This document shows positions 29,781-36,967 of a stretch of 64,000 nt of DNA, piece after piece. The notes beneath the pieces were generated by a model. It was not told the DNA's origin. It did not search any database and saw only the letters and a list, made by a program, of their open reading frames with translations. The stretch's first letter is position 1; every line of letters begins with the position of its first letter. The position numbers and the translations under genes are program-made. Origin of the DNA: Zea mays (taxonomy: Eukaryota > Streptophyta > Magnoliopsida > Poales > Poaceae); assembly GCF_902167145.1 (NCBI RefSeq), contig NW_023367368.1, forward strand, positions 56,819 through 120,818, written 5' to 3'.

Positions 29781-29819
29781 ATCATTTCTATTTTATTGAC
29801 ATGGAAAAATAGAAATGAT
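29781..29819 (-). promoter_or_regulatory. hairpin carrying an AATAAA poly(A) signal in the LTR
   Basis: Two perfect 14-base arms (29781-29794 and 29806-29819) flank an 11-base loop. Read on the minus strand, AATAAA (29792-29797) straddles the stem-loop junction. In the sense transcript this would present the polyadenylation hexamer at the edge of the loop. The same structure is at 36512-36550 in the other LTR. The repeat is seen directly; use in RNA 3'-end formation is inferred. Confidence 0.6.
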
Positions 29820-29924
29820 TTTAGATTACAAATGTACCTTCGGTCCTGAGAGAAGATAAAAAGCACCAGCGTGACGCAAAAGTAAATGCCAAGTCAGCGT
29901 GAACAGTACGGGAGTACTGTTCAT

Positions 29925-29934
29925 CTATTTATAG
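29925..29934 (-). promoter_or_regulatory. TATA box copy in left LTR
   Basis: CTATAAATAG on the minus strand, identical to the promoter TATA in the right LTR. In the 3' LTR it would drive transcription leftward out of the element into the knob array, so it is a possible source of read-out transcription of satellite DNA. Just downstream lies the 9-bp inverted repeat at 29901-29922. Confidence 0.5.
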
Positions 29935-30236
29935 ACGCGGGACGCAGCCCACGTAAAATTACATCCATGTCCACTACATTTGTTAACGGCTTATGGAAAT
30001 CTGTCGAGGCCCCCGAAGTCTTTTCATCTTTAAGTCGGTTCCCCCTTCTGCCATCGCGCCGAAGCTTCCCTGCGCACAGCTTCGGCTGCACTCGACCTTC
30101 GTCTGGTTCAGGCTTCGTCCTGGCCGTGCTCCATATTCATAATTCTGGATTCGAAAATACCTGTTCACATAATCCACTCGGAAAACATTGTCAAATCATG
30201 TTTTTGAGGACCTTCGGAGGACGAAGGCCCCCAACA

Positions 30237-30250
30237 GTAGCCCCTCGCAA
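30237..30250 (-). other. polypurine tract region
   Basis: On the minus strand GCGAGGGGCTAC directly precedes the left LTR. The purine run GCGAGGGG is a plausible primer for plus-strand DNA synthesis. A few pyrimidines separate it from the LTR edge, so the exact RNase H cut is uncertain. Its place next to the 3' LTR supports the minus-strand orientation of the element. Confidence 0.5.
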
Positions 30251-30540
30251 TATTAATTTGTAAATAATAAATTCAGATTGCGATATGGACGAAGGCCTTG
30301 AGCCGAAGGTCCGAAAAAACACCTTCCCTTTGCTAGAATAGCAACATCCACTGACAAGCGGGGCCTTTCAATTTTCACCGCCCTAGACGTATAAATAAGA
30401 TCACATCGCGAACTCATTTGGTACGCACACTAGCCTTCTGCTTCGACCCACTTAAAATTTTTAGCTCTTGCACTAAGATTTGTTGGTCTTTTTGATTTTG
30501 AAGCTTCGGCCTCGGGAACAATTTTTTAGCGTTTCCGAAG
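30251..30540 (+). promoter_or_regulatory. promoter and leader of the plus-strand (antisense) gene
   Basis: About 290 bases between the polypurine tract and the ATG at 30541, with no long reading frame. TATAAATA at 30390-30397 on the plus strand is a good plant TATA box, about 150 bases upstream of the ATG, leaving room for a leader of roughly 115 bases. CCGAAGG/CTTCGG words, frequent throughout the element, also occur here. Independent transcription from this site is inferred from the TATA box and from the intron-containing gene downstream. Confidence 0.6.
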
Positions 30541-31842
30541 ATGTCTGAAGGCAAGAAGATCCCTGCTGAGACGAAGCTGAGTCTTGAGGAGGAGAAGAAT
30601 CTGGGGTTCATTATGGCGATGGCGGAGACCAATACAGAGAAAATCACCAAGGAAATTCTTGAAGGTCTGTCCGAAGACACTGATGACAGCGACAGTTTTG
30701 ATGTAGAAAGTAGCGGGGAAGAGGCCGAAGATCGACCGTGGCGACCAAGTCACGCGGTTTTCGGAAAAACGACCATCAAGCAGAGTCACATTGATAATAT
30801 GAGGGGGCGATATTTCCGAGACATATCTATTGTGAGAGCTGATGCTGGGGAAAAAACTTCTCCCACCCCCGAAGAAGATGAAGTTGTAATCTTCCGAAGC
30901 TTCCTCAAGGCTGGGCTTCGTTTCCCCTTGAGCGACTTTGTTATTGAGGTACTGAAGACATTTCAAATCTTCCTGCATCAAATTACTCCCGAAGCCATCA
31001 TAAGAATGGGAGTGTTTGTCTGGGCTGCGAGAAGCCAAGGTTTGGAACCAGACGCTAAAAGCTTCTGCAATATTCATGAGTTATTATACGAGACGAAGCC
31101 CTGGGGAAAAGAGCAATACCACAACAACTTTGGGTGCTACAGCTTCGGCGCCCGCTCCGGGTCAAGCTGCCCTGTGCCAACCTTTCGGAAGAGGTGGCCC
31201 GGAGCTTGGATGACTGAATGGTTTTATGTAAAGAATGACCCAACGACTCAAGAGAATGTGAAGAGTATCATTATGCGACCAATCTGGCAACGCTTCGGTC
31301 TTCGAAGGCCGAAGGTCGAAATGGACGAAGCTGCCGAAGAATGCCAAAGGGCCTTCGGAGTAGTCTGCTCGTTTATTGGGACAAGGGACTTGGTCCAAGA
31401 ACACATTGCCTTCAGGGTATGGCCACTTGCAGAAAAGTGGGAAATGCCGAAGGAAACCATCAAAGAATCCGACGAAGGCGGACTAGTCAGATTAAAATAC
31501 ACATTCAAATATGGGGACAAATTTGTCGAACCTGACGACGACTGGTTAAGAAGCATTGAAACATTAAGTGATGATCTACTTGGGGCATATTCGAAGGCTG
31601 AAAATACTGCACTATCAGCAGCCTTCGGAGGCCGAAAAAAGAAGAGACTCAACCGGGTGTTTGATGCAGTCGGGTTCTTCTACCCTGATTATCGTTATCC
31701 CATCCGAGGGCAAAAAAGGAAAAACACAACCTCTGAAAAAGAAGAAGCTGCAACTGCTCCTAGCGAGCCAGAACTGAAAGGAAAAAGGTTAAAGGTCCTC
31801 ACACACCGGCCACGCCATATTGATCCAGCTTTAGGTGCCTGA
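30541..31842 (+). CDS. antisense gene, exon 1 first part: Transposase_28-like region
   Basis: 433 codons from an ATG in context CCGAAGATGTC. Residues 1-65 are charged and acidic, with an E/D/S-rich stretch at about 42-64. Residues ~115-235 look like the plant Transposase_28 region: FPLSDFVIEVLKTF (128-141), QITPEAIIRMGVFVW (147-161), FCNIHELLYE (175-184), then a tryptophan-rich segment WPGAWMTEWFYV (219-230). The end is basic (GQKRKN, KGKRLK), possibly a nuclear localisation signal. It ends at TGA 31840-31842 only because of a frame change. Despite the Pfam name, no DDE catalytic triad of a transposase can be recognised. Function unknown. Confidence 0.75.
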   Translation: MSEGKKIPAETKLSLEEEKNLGFIMAMAETNTEKITKEILEGLSEDTDDSDSFDVESSGEEAEDRPWRPSHAVFGKTTIKQSHIDNMRGRYFRDISIVRADAGEKTSPTPEEDEVVIFRSFLKAGLRFPLSDFVIEVLKTFQIFLHQITPEAIIRMGVFVWAARSQGLEPDAKSFCNIHELLYETKPWGKEQYHNNFGCYSFGARSGSSCPVPTFRKRWPGAWMTEWFYVKNDPTTQENVKSIIMRPIWQRFGLRRPKVEMDEAAEECQRAFGVVCSFIGTRDLVQEHIAFRVWPLAEKWEMPKETIKESDEGGLVRLKYTFKYGDKFVEPDDDWLRSIETLSDDLLGAYSKAENTALSAAFGGRKKKRLNRVFDAVGFFYPDYRYPIRGQKRKNTTSEKEEAATAPSEPELKGKRLKVLTHRPRHIDPALGA

Positions 31843-32563
31843 GTTTACCGGAGAAGCATCTTCGGCCGCTGAAGCTGAACAGCCAACCTTGCTGCCAGAA
31901 ATTGCAGTGATGGCCGAAGCACCATCCACAGAAAAAATGGAAGAAGTGAAAAAATCGACTAAGGAAAAAGCATCAGAAGTTTTGAGTCCTGCAGCAAATG
32001 CCGAAACAGCAAAAAACCAAAAGGGTCCAACAGTGACCCCAAAAAGGAAAAGAATGGTAAACGTACTAGATGTCTTGGAGACAATTAAGTCTTCAAGCAC
32101 AACTCCAAAAAAGAGTGTTGAAGTTGCTGAAGCTTCTACTGAAGCTTCGACGCAACAGGCTGAAGCTGAAGCTGGGCCTTCAGAGCCCTTCAAGGAGCAA
32201 ACTTTGGAAGCCGAAGCTATAAAAATATCAGAACCAATTTTAGTTGAAGAAACTGATACCGCCATCCCCGAAGCGCCTGCCAGCATGTGTGATTACATCA
32301 TTCGACATGCTTCGGGGAAAAAACTATCTGAAGAAGAAACTCATGAAGCTAACCATTATGCGAAGGAGCTAAAATATCCGAAGGGGGCAGTAATATTCAA
32401 TGGGATGAATGAAGATGACTTCTTATACTGCCTGCCTGACAACAAAGAGCTATCTGTCTGCCGAGAAATGGCCAGAAGTATTGGTTTCCCGAAGCTTGAA
32501 TCTGGATTAAGCGCCATGACGAAAGAAGATCTCGCAGACAGTCTTGCGTACAACAGCCTGAAG
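31835..32563 (+). CDS. antisense gene, exon 1 second part (after the frameshift)
   Basis: The frame one base ahead of the first part opens exactly where the first closes and runs 243 codons to a splice donor (AAG, then GTATGG at 32564). The first ~135 residues are low-complexity, rich in Glu, Ala and Ser. A folded-looking segment follows, with motifs CDYIIRHASGKKLSEEE, AKELKYPKGAVIFNG and DDFLYCLPDNKE. Homologous proteins, as I remember them, read straight through this junction, which supports a one-base insertion (GG for G at 31834-31835) instead of a separate gene. There is no ATG at the start of this piece. Confidence 0.65.
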
Positions 32564-32647
32564 GTATGGGAATTAAACGCTTGAAAAACCCCCTTATTTT
32601 TTACGCAACTCATTCCTTTTTTCTTATATGAATTCTTTTTCGTATAG
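32564..32647 (+). other. intron 1 of the antisense gene (84 bp)
   Basis: Donor AAG/GTATGG, acceptor TTTTTCGTATAG/GG. The 3' half is T-rich, as in plant introns. It starts in phase 0 and carries an in-frame TGA at 32582-32584. After removal the frame continues open into exon 2. On the gag-sense strand the ends read CT...AC, so the genomic RNA of the element would not be spliced here. Confidence 0.7.
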
Positions 32648-33440
32648 GGCCTGATCCTAAGCAACGCACTAAGAGCCCAAAAGAGCGCCGAAGATGAAAG
32701 CTATGAAATTGCGTTTAATAATTTACGCTCCGAAGTTATCAAACTGAGAAACGAAGCTTTGGAAAAAGATAAAATTCTGCTTACACTGGTAGATAAAGTG
32801 AAAAAAGACGAAGCTGCTTCAAAAGCCCAGGCCGAAGCTCAAAAATGCGAGATTAAAGATCTTCAGAAACAGCTGGCTAGAGCTAAAGAGGAGCGCACGC
32901 TTGAGGAAACGAAACGAGAACTTAGTGATTTTATGGTCAGCAAATTGGAATCAAGAGTTAAGGAGCTTCGCACATCTCAGGGGAAATGCTATGTCAAATC
33001 TGTAGAATGTGTGAATAAAATTAAATCCAGCTTCGCCAACGTAGGCGCCTTTTCCAGCGAAGAGAATTTCTCTCGAGGCAATCCCGAAGGTCCGCTGGAA
33101 TGGATTAGCCACGAAGCAGAGGCCTTCGAAGAGATTCTGAACAGTCGTGGCGACATATGCGCTTTTTCGGGCGCCAGAGGAATTGCTTCTGTCTTAGAGA
33201 AGAAAGGTTGCGGGCATGTAAAATTTTTAGCTCAATCCGAAGCTACCTTATCTTCCGAAGACATCAAGGACCCCTCGGCCGAAGCAAGCGTGGTTGGTGG
33301 CAAATTTTTTACTGATATCTGGAACGACGGCGGTCGAGAAATGGCGCAAGAGATCATCCAAAGTAGCGAAAAAGGCATTCATGACGCCAGAAAAGTAGCA
33401 GAAGCTGCCGAAAGGAGTACAGAACCCGAAAGGCAATTAG
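32648..33440 (+). CDS. antisense gene, exon 2: coiled coil plus C-terminal domain
   Basis: Open from the splice acceptor to the next donor, with no ATG that would suggest an independent gene. The first third (about 32700-33000) is predicted coiled coil: heptad-like and charged, with KDLQKQLARAKEER and ELSDFMVSKLESRVKEL. The rest has a compact pattern with PEGPLEWISHEAEAFEEIL and DICAFSGARGIASVLEKKG, which I recognise from C-termini of many grass retroelement proteins. Function unknown. The exon ends in phase 1 at CAATTAG/GTACC. Confidence 0.7.
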
Positions 33441-33533
33441 GTACCAATTAGTCACTCTTATTGTGTTGTAATTTTTATTCCAATCTTTGCTCAAGGTTTG
33501 TAAAAGTAATGAAGAAATGTTCTCTTCCCTCAG
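33441..33533 (+). other. intron 2 of the antisense gene (93 bp)
   Basis: Donor TTAG/GTACCA, acceptor TTCTCTTCCCTCAG/AA with a clear pyrimidine tract. Unspliced, the frame stops at 33449-33451. Spliced in phase 1, it continues into an open exon 3. AT-rich, and of a typical length for a short plant intron. Confidence 0.65.
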
Positions 33534-33649
33534 AAACTGCTGGATCAAATGTCGACGAAGAAATTAAACAAATGGCCGAAACTATCTAGGACAAGGTTGT
33601 TGACCAACTTGTAAATGAGGCCGCCGAAGCAGTATTGAGAGAAGATTAG
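33534..33649 (+). CDS. antisense gene, exon 3 with premature TAG
   Basis: After the acceptor, 17 whole codons are open to TAG at 33587-33589 (following NVDEEIKQMAETI). The same frame then stays open for 19 more codons (DKVVDQLVNEAAEAVLRED) to a second TAG at 33647-33649. The second stretch keeps the acidic, helical character and Glu-Ala wording of the protein, so the first stop is probably a recent point mutation and the second the original end. The lesion removes only about 20 residues. Confidence 0.55.
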
Positions 33650-34156
33650 ATGCTATTTGGAAAAATCATTTAAAGTGTAATCTATGTAACACTTTGTACA
33701 TTTGAATGTAATATACAAGTCTCCTTTCATTATTGAATTCTTTACGATGCATGAAACATTAAGTACATACCATTTTTGAGCCTTCGGCGAAAAAAACACC
33801 TTCCCTTCTTTTCATGCTTCGTGAAGAAGAATTTATCATTTATCACGACAATATCCATAGTGTTCTGATAAGAAATATCCAAGCTTCATAAAAATAATCT
33901 CCGAAGCCATACCTCGAAAATCAATATTGTTTCTCCCTGTAACTTGGCATGATTTACCCCTTTTCAAAGCATTTTCCGAAGATCGATAACATGCCCCCTT
34001 CTCGTGCCACATGCAGCATGATGTATGATGATTATGCTATGCAAAATGATGTGATGATGTTATGTTATGCAAAATGATATTTTGTGCCGAAGATACACAC
34101 ATTCCTGCAATGGGGCACAATCTTTTGTATCAATACTGACTTTTTCATTATAAGCC
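33650..34156. other. AT-rich spacer between the two convergent genes
   Basis: No coding frame with recognisable content. AT-rich. Contains a short direct repeat (TATGCAAAATGAT at 34038-34050 and 34066-34078) in a TGATGATG-rich stretch, and scattered CTTCGG/CCGAAG words. It presumably carries the 3' ends of both convergent genes. I see no perfect AATAAA for the plus-strand gene just after 33649, only A/T-rich near matches around 33710. Confidence 0.5.
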
Positions 34157-34532
34157 TCCCTTAGGAGCTTCTTCGCCTTTTACTTCAGCGGAATCAGCGT
34201 TTATTTTTCGCTGTAAGTTCTGCATCCCCTTAGGAACGTCTTTGGAACTTCTTCGCCCTTTACTTAGGCGGTATAAGCTCTGCATTCCCTTAGGAACGTC
34301 TTTGGAGCTTCTTCGCCTTTTACTTAGGCGGTATAAGCTCTGCATTCCCTTAGGAACGTCTTTGGAGCTTCTTCGCCTTTTACTTAGGCGGTATCAGCGT
34401 TGACTTTTCGCTGTATGCTCTGCATTCCTTTTGGAACGACTTTGGAGCAGAAAACTTACACTGCGCTCCCTTTGGAACGACTTTTTGTGACTTCGTCAGA
34501 CTTACTCTGCGTTCCTTAGAACGACTTTTTGT
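34157..34532. repeat. 60-bp minisatellite in the retrotransposon spacer
   Basis: TAGGAACGTCTTTGG recurs at 34231, 34291 and 34351, exactly 60 bases apart. The first two full units differ at two positions. Degenerate units flank them on both sides (TTAGGAGCTTCTTCGCC at 34161; TTTGGAACGACTTT at about 34430 and 34470; TTAGAACGACTTT near 34517). Tat-lineage elements are known for variable tandem repeats in this region, and such repeats can seed new satellites. Confidence 0.85.
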
Positions 34533-34706
34533 TGCTTCGAAGGATTTTCGATAGTCCGAAGGTCCTTTTTATTATCACAAACCTGTGAAGAAAACATATT
34601 TTTCTTGTAGGAATCAACGAAAATAATTACATGAAACCTAAACAATGTCCTTTATTAGAAAAAATAAAACTGAATGAAAAAGATTGCTATTAAGGTAGGA
34701 TATTTG
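34533..34706. other. gag 3' untranslated stretch
   Basis: About 170 AT-rich bases between the minisatellite and the gag stop. No gene or clear motif seen. In an autonomous relative the protease-reverse transcriptase-integrase region would follow gag here; nothing of it remains. Confidence 0.5.
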
Positions 34707-36224
34707 TCAATAGATGTGTTTTGACTCTGGCACGGTGCTGTTGACCGTGCGAGCTTCGGACTGTTCTCTGAAGTCCCTTTGATGTGGAGCATATTGGCTC
34801 CCTTCTGGCTGCTGGCCTTGTTGCAACGGGGGTGGAGGCGGGGGCTGTTGCCAGGAAGCTGAAGGCTGACTTGCCGAAGCAGCAGAGACTACAGGATGGT
34901 TGCCCACATATTCTGGGATGTAGGGCGAATGATACGAAGCAGTGTGCATGACCTGCTTCGGCTGAGCCTGTTGCGCGGCAGCTTCGGCTATCTCTTTTTG
35001 CTTCTGAATGGTAACATGACACATCCTGGTAGTATGACCTTTGTTTTCACCACAGAATAAGCAAAATATTCTTCTGGGTTGATCCCCGAATCTTCCGCCG
35101 AAGCCCCTGGCGCCTCTGCCTCTTGGAGCTGGTGGTCGAAAGGAGCTTTGTTGTTGCCCCGAAGTCTGTGAGGAGTACTGTGGCCTTTGCTGCTGGCTCC
35201 CCTTATCATCATTTTGATTGGAATTATGAATTGATCTGACATGCTTCGGATAGAATCTTCCTCCGAAGCCCCTGGTCATCGCAGAAAATCTGAAGGCCTC
35301 CTCCCTTCTTTGGCGAAAATCATTGTCAGCTCGAATATATTCATCCATCTTCTGGAGCAGCTTCTCCAGCGTTTGTGGTGGCTTCCTGGCAAAATACTGC
35401 GCTGATGGCCCTGGCCGAAGCCCCTTGATCATGGCCTCAATGACAATCTCATTGGGCACTGTCGGCGCCTGTGCCCTTAGACGCAGAAACCTTCGGACAT
35501 ATGCCTGAAGGTATTCTTCGTGGTCCTGAGTGCACTGGAACAGAGCCTGAGCAGTGACCGGCTTCGTCTGAAATCCTTGAAAACTGGTTAACAACAAATC
35601 CTTCAGCTTCTGCCATGAAGTGATCGTTCCTGGTCGAAGGGAGGAATACCAGGTTTGAGCAACACTTCTGACAGCCATAACGAAAGATTTGGCCATGACT
35701 GAAGCATTGCCACCGTACGAAGACACTGTTGCTTCGTAGCTCATCAAGAACTGCTTCGGGTCTGAATGGCCATCAAATACTGGGAGCTGAGGCGGCTTGT
35801 AGGACGGAGGCCAAGGTGTAGCCTGTAACTCAGCGGACAGGGGAGAAGTATCATCAAAAACAAAATTCCCACGATGGAAATTGTCATACCAGTCGTCTTC
35901 GTTGTGAAAGCCCTCCTGATGAAGGTCTTGATGCTGAGGCCTTCGGTGTTGCTCATCCTGAGCAAGATGACGAACTTCTTCAGAGGCTTCATCTATCTGC
36001 CTCTGCAGTTCAGCTAGCCTGGCCATCTTCTCCTTCCTGCGTTGAACCTGCTGCTGAAGGATTTCCAGATTCTGAATCTCCTGATCTAGATCATCCTCCG
36101 GATGTGTTGGACTGGTAGCCTTCCTCTTCTGGCTTCGTGCCTCTCTGAGAGAAAGGACGTCTTGATTGGGGTCCAGCGGCTGCAGCGTGCCAGCCCCTGG
36201 TGCTGAAGCCTTCTTCGGCGGCAT
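34707..36224 (-). CDS. gag: retrotransposon Gag polyprotein
   Basis: 505 residues, intact from ATG to stop. Gag forms the virus-like particle and packages element RNA in the cytoplasm. N-terminus basic and disordered (MPPKKAS). A coiled coil at ~45-92 is rich in Gln, Glu and Arg. The retrotransposon gag (Retrotrans_gag) core spans ~175-275, with SVAQTWYSSLRPGTITSW (187-204), EEYLQAYVRRF (236-246) and IEAMIKGLRPG (262-272). A Gly/Arg-rich linker (368-379) leads to a zinc-knuckle-like C388-x2-C391-x5-H397-x4-C402; its C-to-H spacing is one residue longer than the usual CX2CX4HX4C, as often seen in plant gypsy Gag. The C-terminal ~80 residues are Pro/Gln/Ser-rich. No protease follows. The gene starts 75 bases inside the LTR boundary. 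Confidence 0.92.
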   Translation of the reverse strand: MPPKKASAPGAGTLQPLDPNQDVLSLREARSQKRKATSPTHPEDDLDQEIQNLEILQQQVQRRKEKMARLAELQRQIDEASEEVRHLAQDEQHRRPQHQDLHQEGFHNEDDWYDNFHRGNFVFDDTSPLSAELQATPWPPSYKPPQLPVFDGHSDPKQFLMSYEATVSSYGGNASVMAKSFVMAVRSVAQTWYSSLRPGTITSWQKLKDLLLTSFQGFQTKPVTAQALFQCTQDHEEYLQAYVRRFLRLRAQAPTVPNEIVIEAMIKGLRPGPSAQYFARKPPQTLEKLLQKMDEYIRADNDFRQRREEAFRFSAMTRGFGGRFYPKHVRSIHNSNQNDDKGSQQQRPQYSSQTSGQQQSSFRPPAPRGRGARGFGGRFGDQPRRIFCLFCGENKGHTTRMCHVTIQKQKEIAEAAAQQAQPKQVMHTASYHSPYIPEYVGNHPVVSAASASQPSASWQQPPPPPPLQQGQQPEGSQYAPHQRDFREQSEARTVNSTVPESKHIY

Positions 36225-36279
36225 GACGAAGCTGATGCTTGCCGAAGGTGTCGAAAAGCTCAGGAAATGGAAGTGAGTT

Positions 36280-36297
36280 CACCGGAGGTGGGCGCCA
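36280..36297 (-). other. primer-binding site
   Basis: On the minus strand TGGCGCCCACCTCCGG begins one base inside the right LTR. TGGCGCC matches the 3' CCA end of tRNAs of the tRNA-Asp type used by Tat-lineage elements; complementarity beyond the first seven bases looks imperfect, so the exact primer is uncertain. Its position fixes the right LTR as the 5' LTR. Confidence 0.7.
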
Positions 36298-36631
36298 ATG
36301 TTGGGGACTTGTTCTCAAATGCTAAGAGTTAAGAACAAGGCAACATAAAAAGTGTTAAGTGTTAAAGTCCTTCGTCCTTCGAAGCATTATGTCCCTTCGG
36401 GAAATAATGAGCTTCGGACGAAGGTCATAAGAGACATACCTTCGTGAGCATAACAAGTAATGACGAAGGATTCATATAAAGCATGAAATATAATATAAGC
36501 ATCATCATAGAATCATTTCTATTTTATTGACATGGAAAAATAGAAATGATTTTAGATTACAAATGTACCTTCGGTCCTGAGAGAAGATAAAAAGCACCAG
36601 CGTGACGCAAAAGTAAATGCCAAGTCAGCGT

Positions 36632-36653
36632 GAACAGTACGGGAGTACTGTTC
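36632..36653 (-). promoter_or_regulatory. 9-bp inverted repeat at the expected LTR transcription start
   Basis: GAACAGTAC, four bases, then GTACTGTTC: perfect arms, directly downstream (minus strand) of the TATA box and overlapping the distance at which transcription should begin. It could form a hairpin at the very 5' end of the genomic RNA or be a protein site. The identical copy in the other LTR is at 29901-29922. Confidence 0.5.
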
Positions 36654-36655
36654 AT

Positions 36656-36665
36656 CTATTTATAG
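36656..36665 (-). promoter_or_regulatory. LTR promoter TATA box
   Basis: CTATAAATAG on the minus strand, placed so that transcription would start about 30 bases downstream (near 36625-36632) and proceed through the primer-binding site into gag. Consensus plant TATA. About 300 bases from the outer LTR end, giving a U3 region of ordinary size. Confidence 0.7.
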
Positions 36666-36967
36666 ACGCGGGACGCAGCCCACGTAAAATTACATCCATG
36701 TCCACTACATTTGTTAACGGCTTATGGAAATCTGTCGAGGCCCCCGAAGTCTTTTCATCTTTAAGTCGGTTCCCCCTTCTGCCATCGCGCCGAAGCTTCC
36801 CTGCGCACAGCTTCGGCTGCACTCGACCTTCGTCTGGTTCAGGCTTCGTCCTGGCCGTGCTCCATATTCATAATTCTGGATTCGAAAATACCTGTTCACA
36901 TAATCCACTCGGAAAACATTGTCAAATCATGTTTTTGAGGACCTTCGGAGGACGAAGGCCCCCAACA

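Larger units (their letters stand above)
29568..30236 (-). repeat. left LTR (3' LTR in the element's sense direction)
   Basis: 669 bases, starting TGTTGGGGAC and ending GGCCCCCAACA, with perfect 8-bp terminal inverted repeats. It matches the right LTR base for base by eye except A at 29650, where the other has G. That difference turns CGAAG into CAAAG, as expected from deamination of a methylated CpG. In this position the LTR supplies RNA 3'-end formation: an AATAAA on the minus strand lies at 29792-29797 inside a strong hairpin. A short hairpin (CCTTCG, 5-base loop, CGAAGG) at 30211-30227 lies close to the terminus. Confidence 0.95.
30541..33649 (+). pseudogene. antisense gene of the retrotransposon, three exons, frameshifted and prematurely stopped
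   Basis: Gene on the strand opposite to gag. Reading it requires two GT-AG introns (32564-32647 and 33441-33533); each contains an in-frame stop and removal of each keeps the frame open. Two lesions are seen. An extra base near 31834-31835 stops the first frame at 31842 while the next frame continues as the rest of the protein. A TAG at 33587-33589 sits before a further open stretch ending at 33649. The N-terminal half resembles the plant 'putative gypsy type transposon' family (Pfam Transposase_28), known from grass retroelements and of no established biochemical function. Antisense genes of this kind are known in Tat-lineage elements such as Grande. It is called broken because of the two lesions; the lesions could instead be sequencing errors. 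Confidence 0.75.
29568..36967 (-). mobile_element. non-autonomous Ty3/gypsy LTR retrotransposon (Tat lineage, probably cinful-zeon group)
   Basis: A 7400-bp element with two 669-bp LTRs, TG...CA ends and a 5-bp target duplication. Its sense strand is minus, because gag reads minus and the primer-binding site abuts the right LTR. Order in the sense direction: LTR, PBS, gag, minisatellite spacer, oppositely directed gene, polypurine tract, LTR. No aspartic protease, YXDD reverse transcriptase, RNase H or integrase is encoded, so replication needs proteins from another element. The size, ~0.65-kb LTRs, TGGCGCC primer site, gag-only coding and antisense gene fit what is known of maize zeon-type elements. 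The family name is from memory of LTR ends and structure, and should be treated as likely, not proven. The only LTR difference is A at 29650 against G at 36381. Confidence 0.92.
36299..36967 (-). repeat. right LTR (5' LTR in the element's sense direction)
   Basis: 669 bases, matching the left LTR except at 36381 (G against A at 29650). Ends TGTTGGGG and CCCCAACA. As the 5' LTR it should hold the active promoter: CTATAAATAG on the minus strand at 36656-36665. Many CTTCGG, CGAAGG and TTCGTCC words occur, as in the internal coding parts. The reading frames that cross the LTR and run into satellite are fortuitous. Confidence 0.95.

Noticed and set aside
29886..30263. 125-codon frame in the left LTR, and its partner at 36617-37081 in the right LTR that runs into satellite
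   Set aside because: It lies within the LTR on the strand opposite to element transcription, matches no family, and its end depends on whatever follows the LTR.
30541..31842. Calling the antisense gene a functional transposase because of the Pfam name Transposase_28
   Set aside because: No catalytic DDE residues or terminal inverted repeats of a DNA transposon are visible; the gene sits inside an LTR element, and the family name reflects an old label.
34148..34345. Short frame with a repeated SKGRRSSKDVPKGMQ wording
   Set aside because: Translation of the 60-bp minisatellite, whose period is also a multiple of three.
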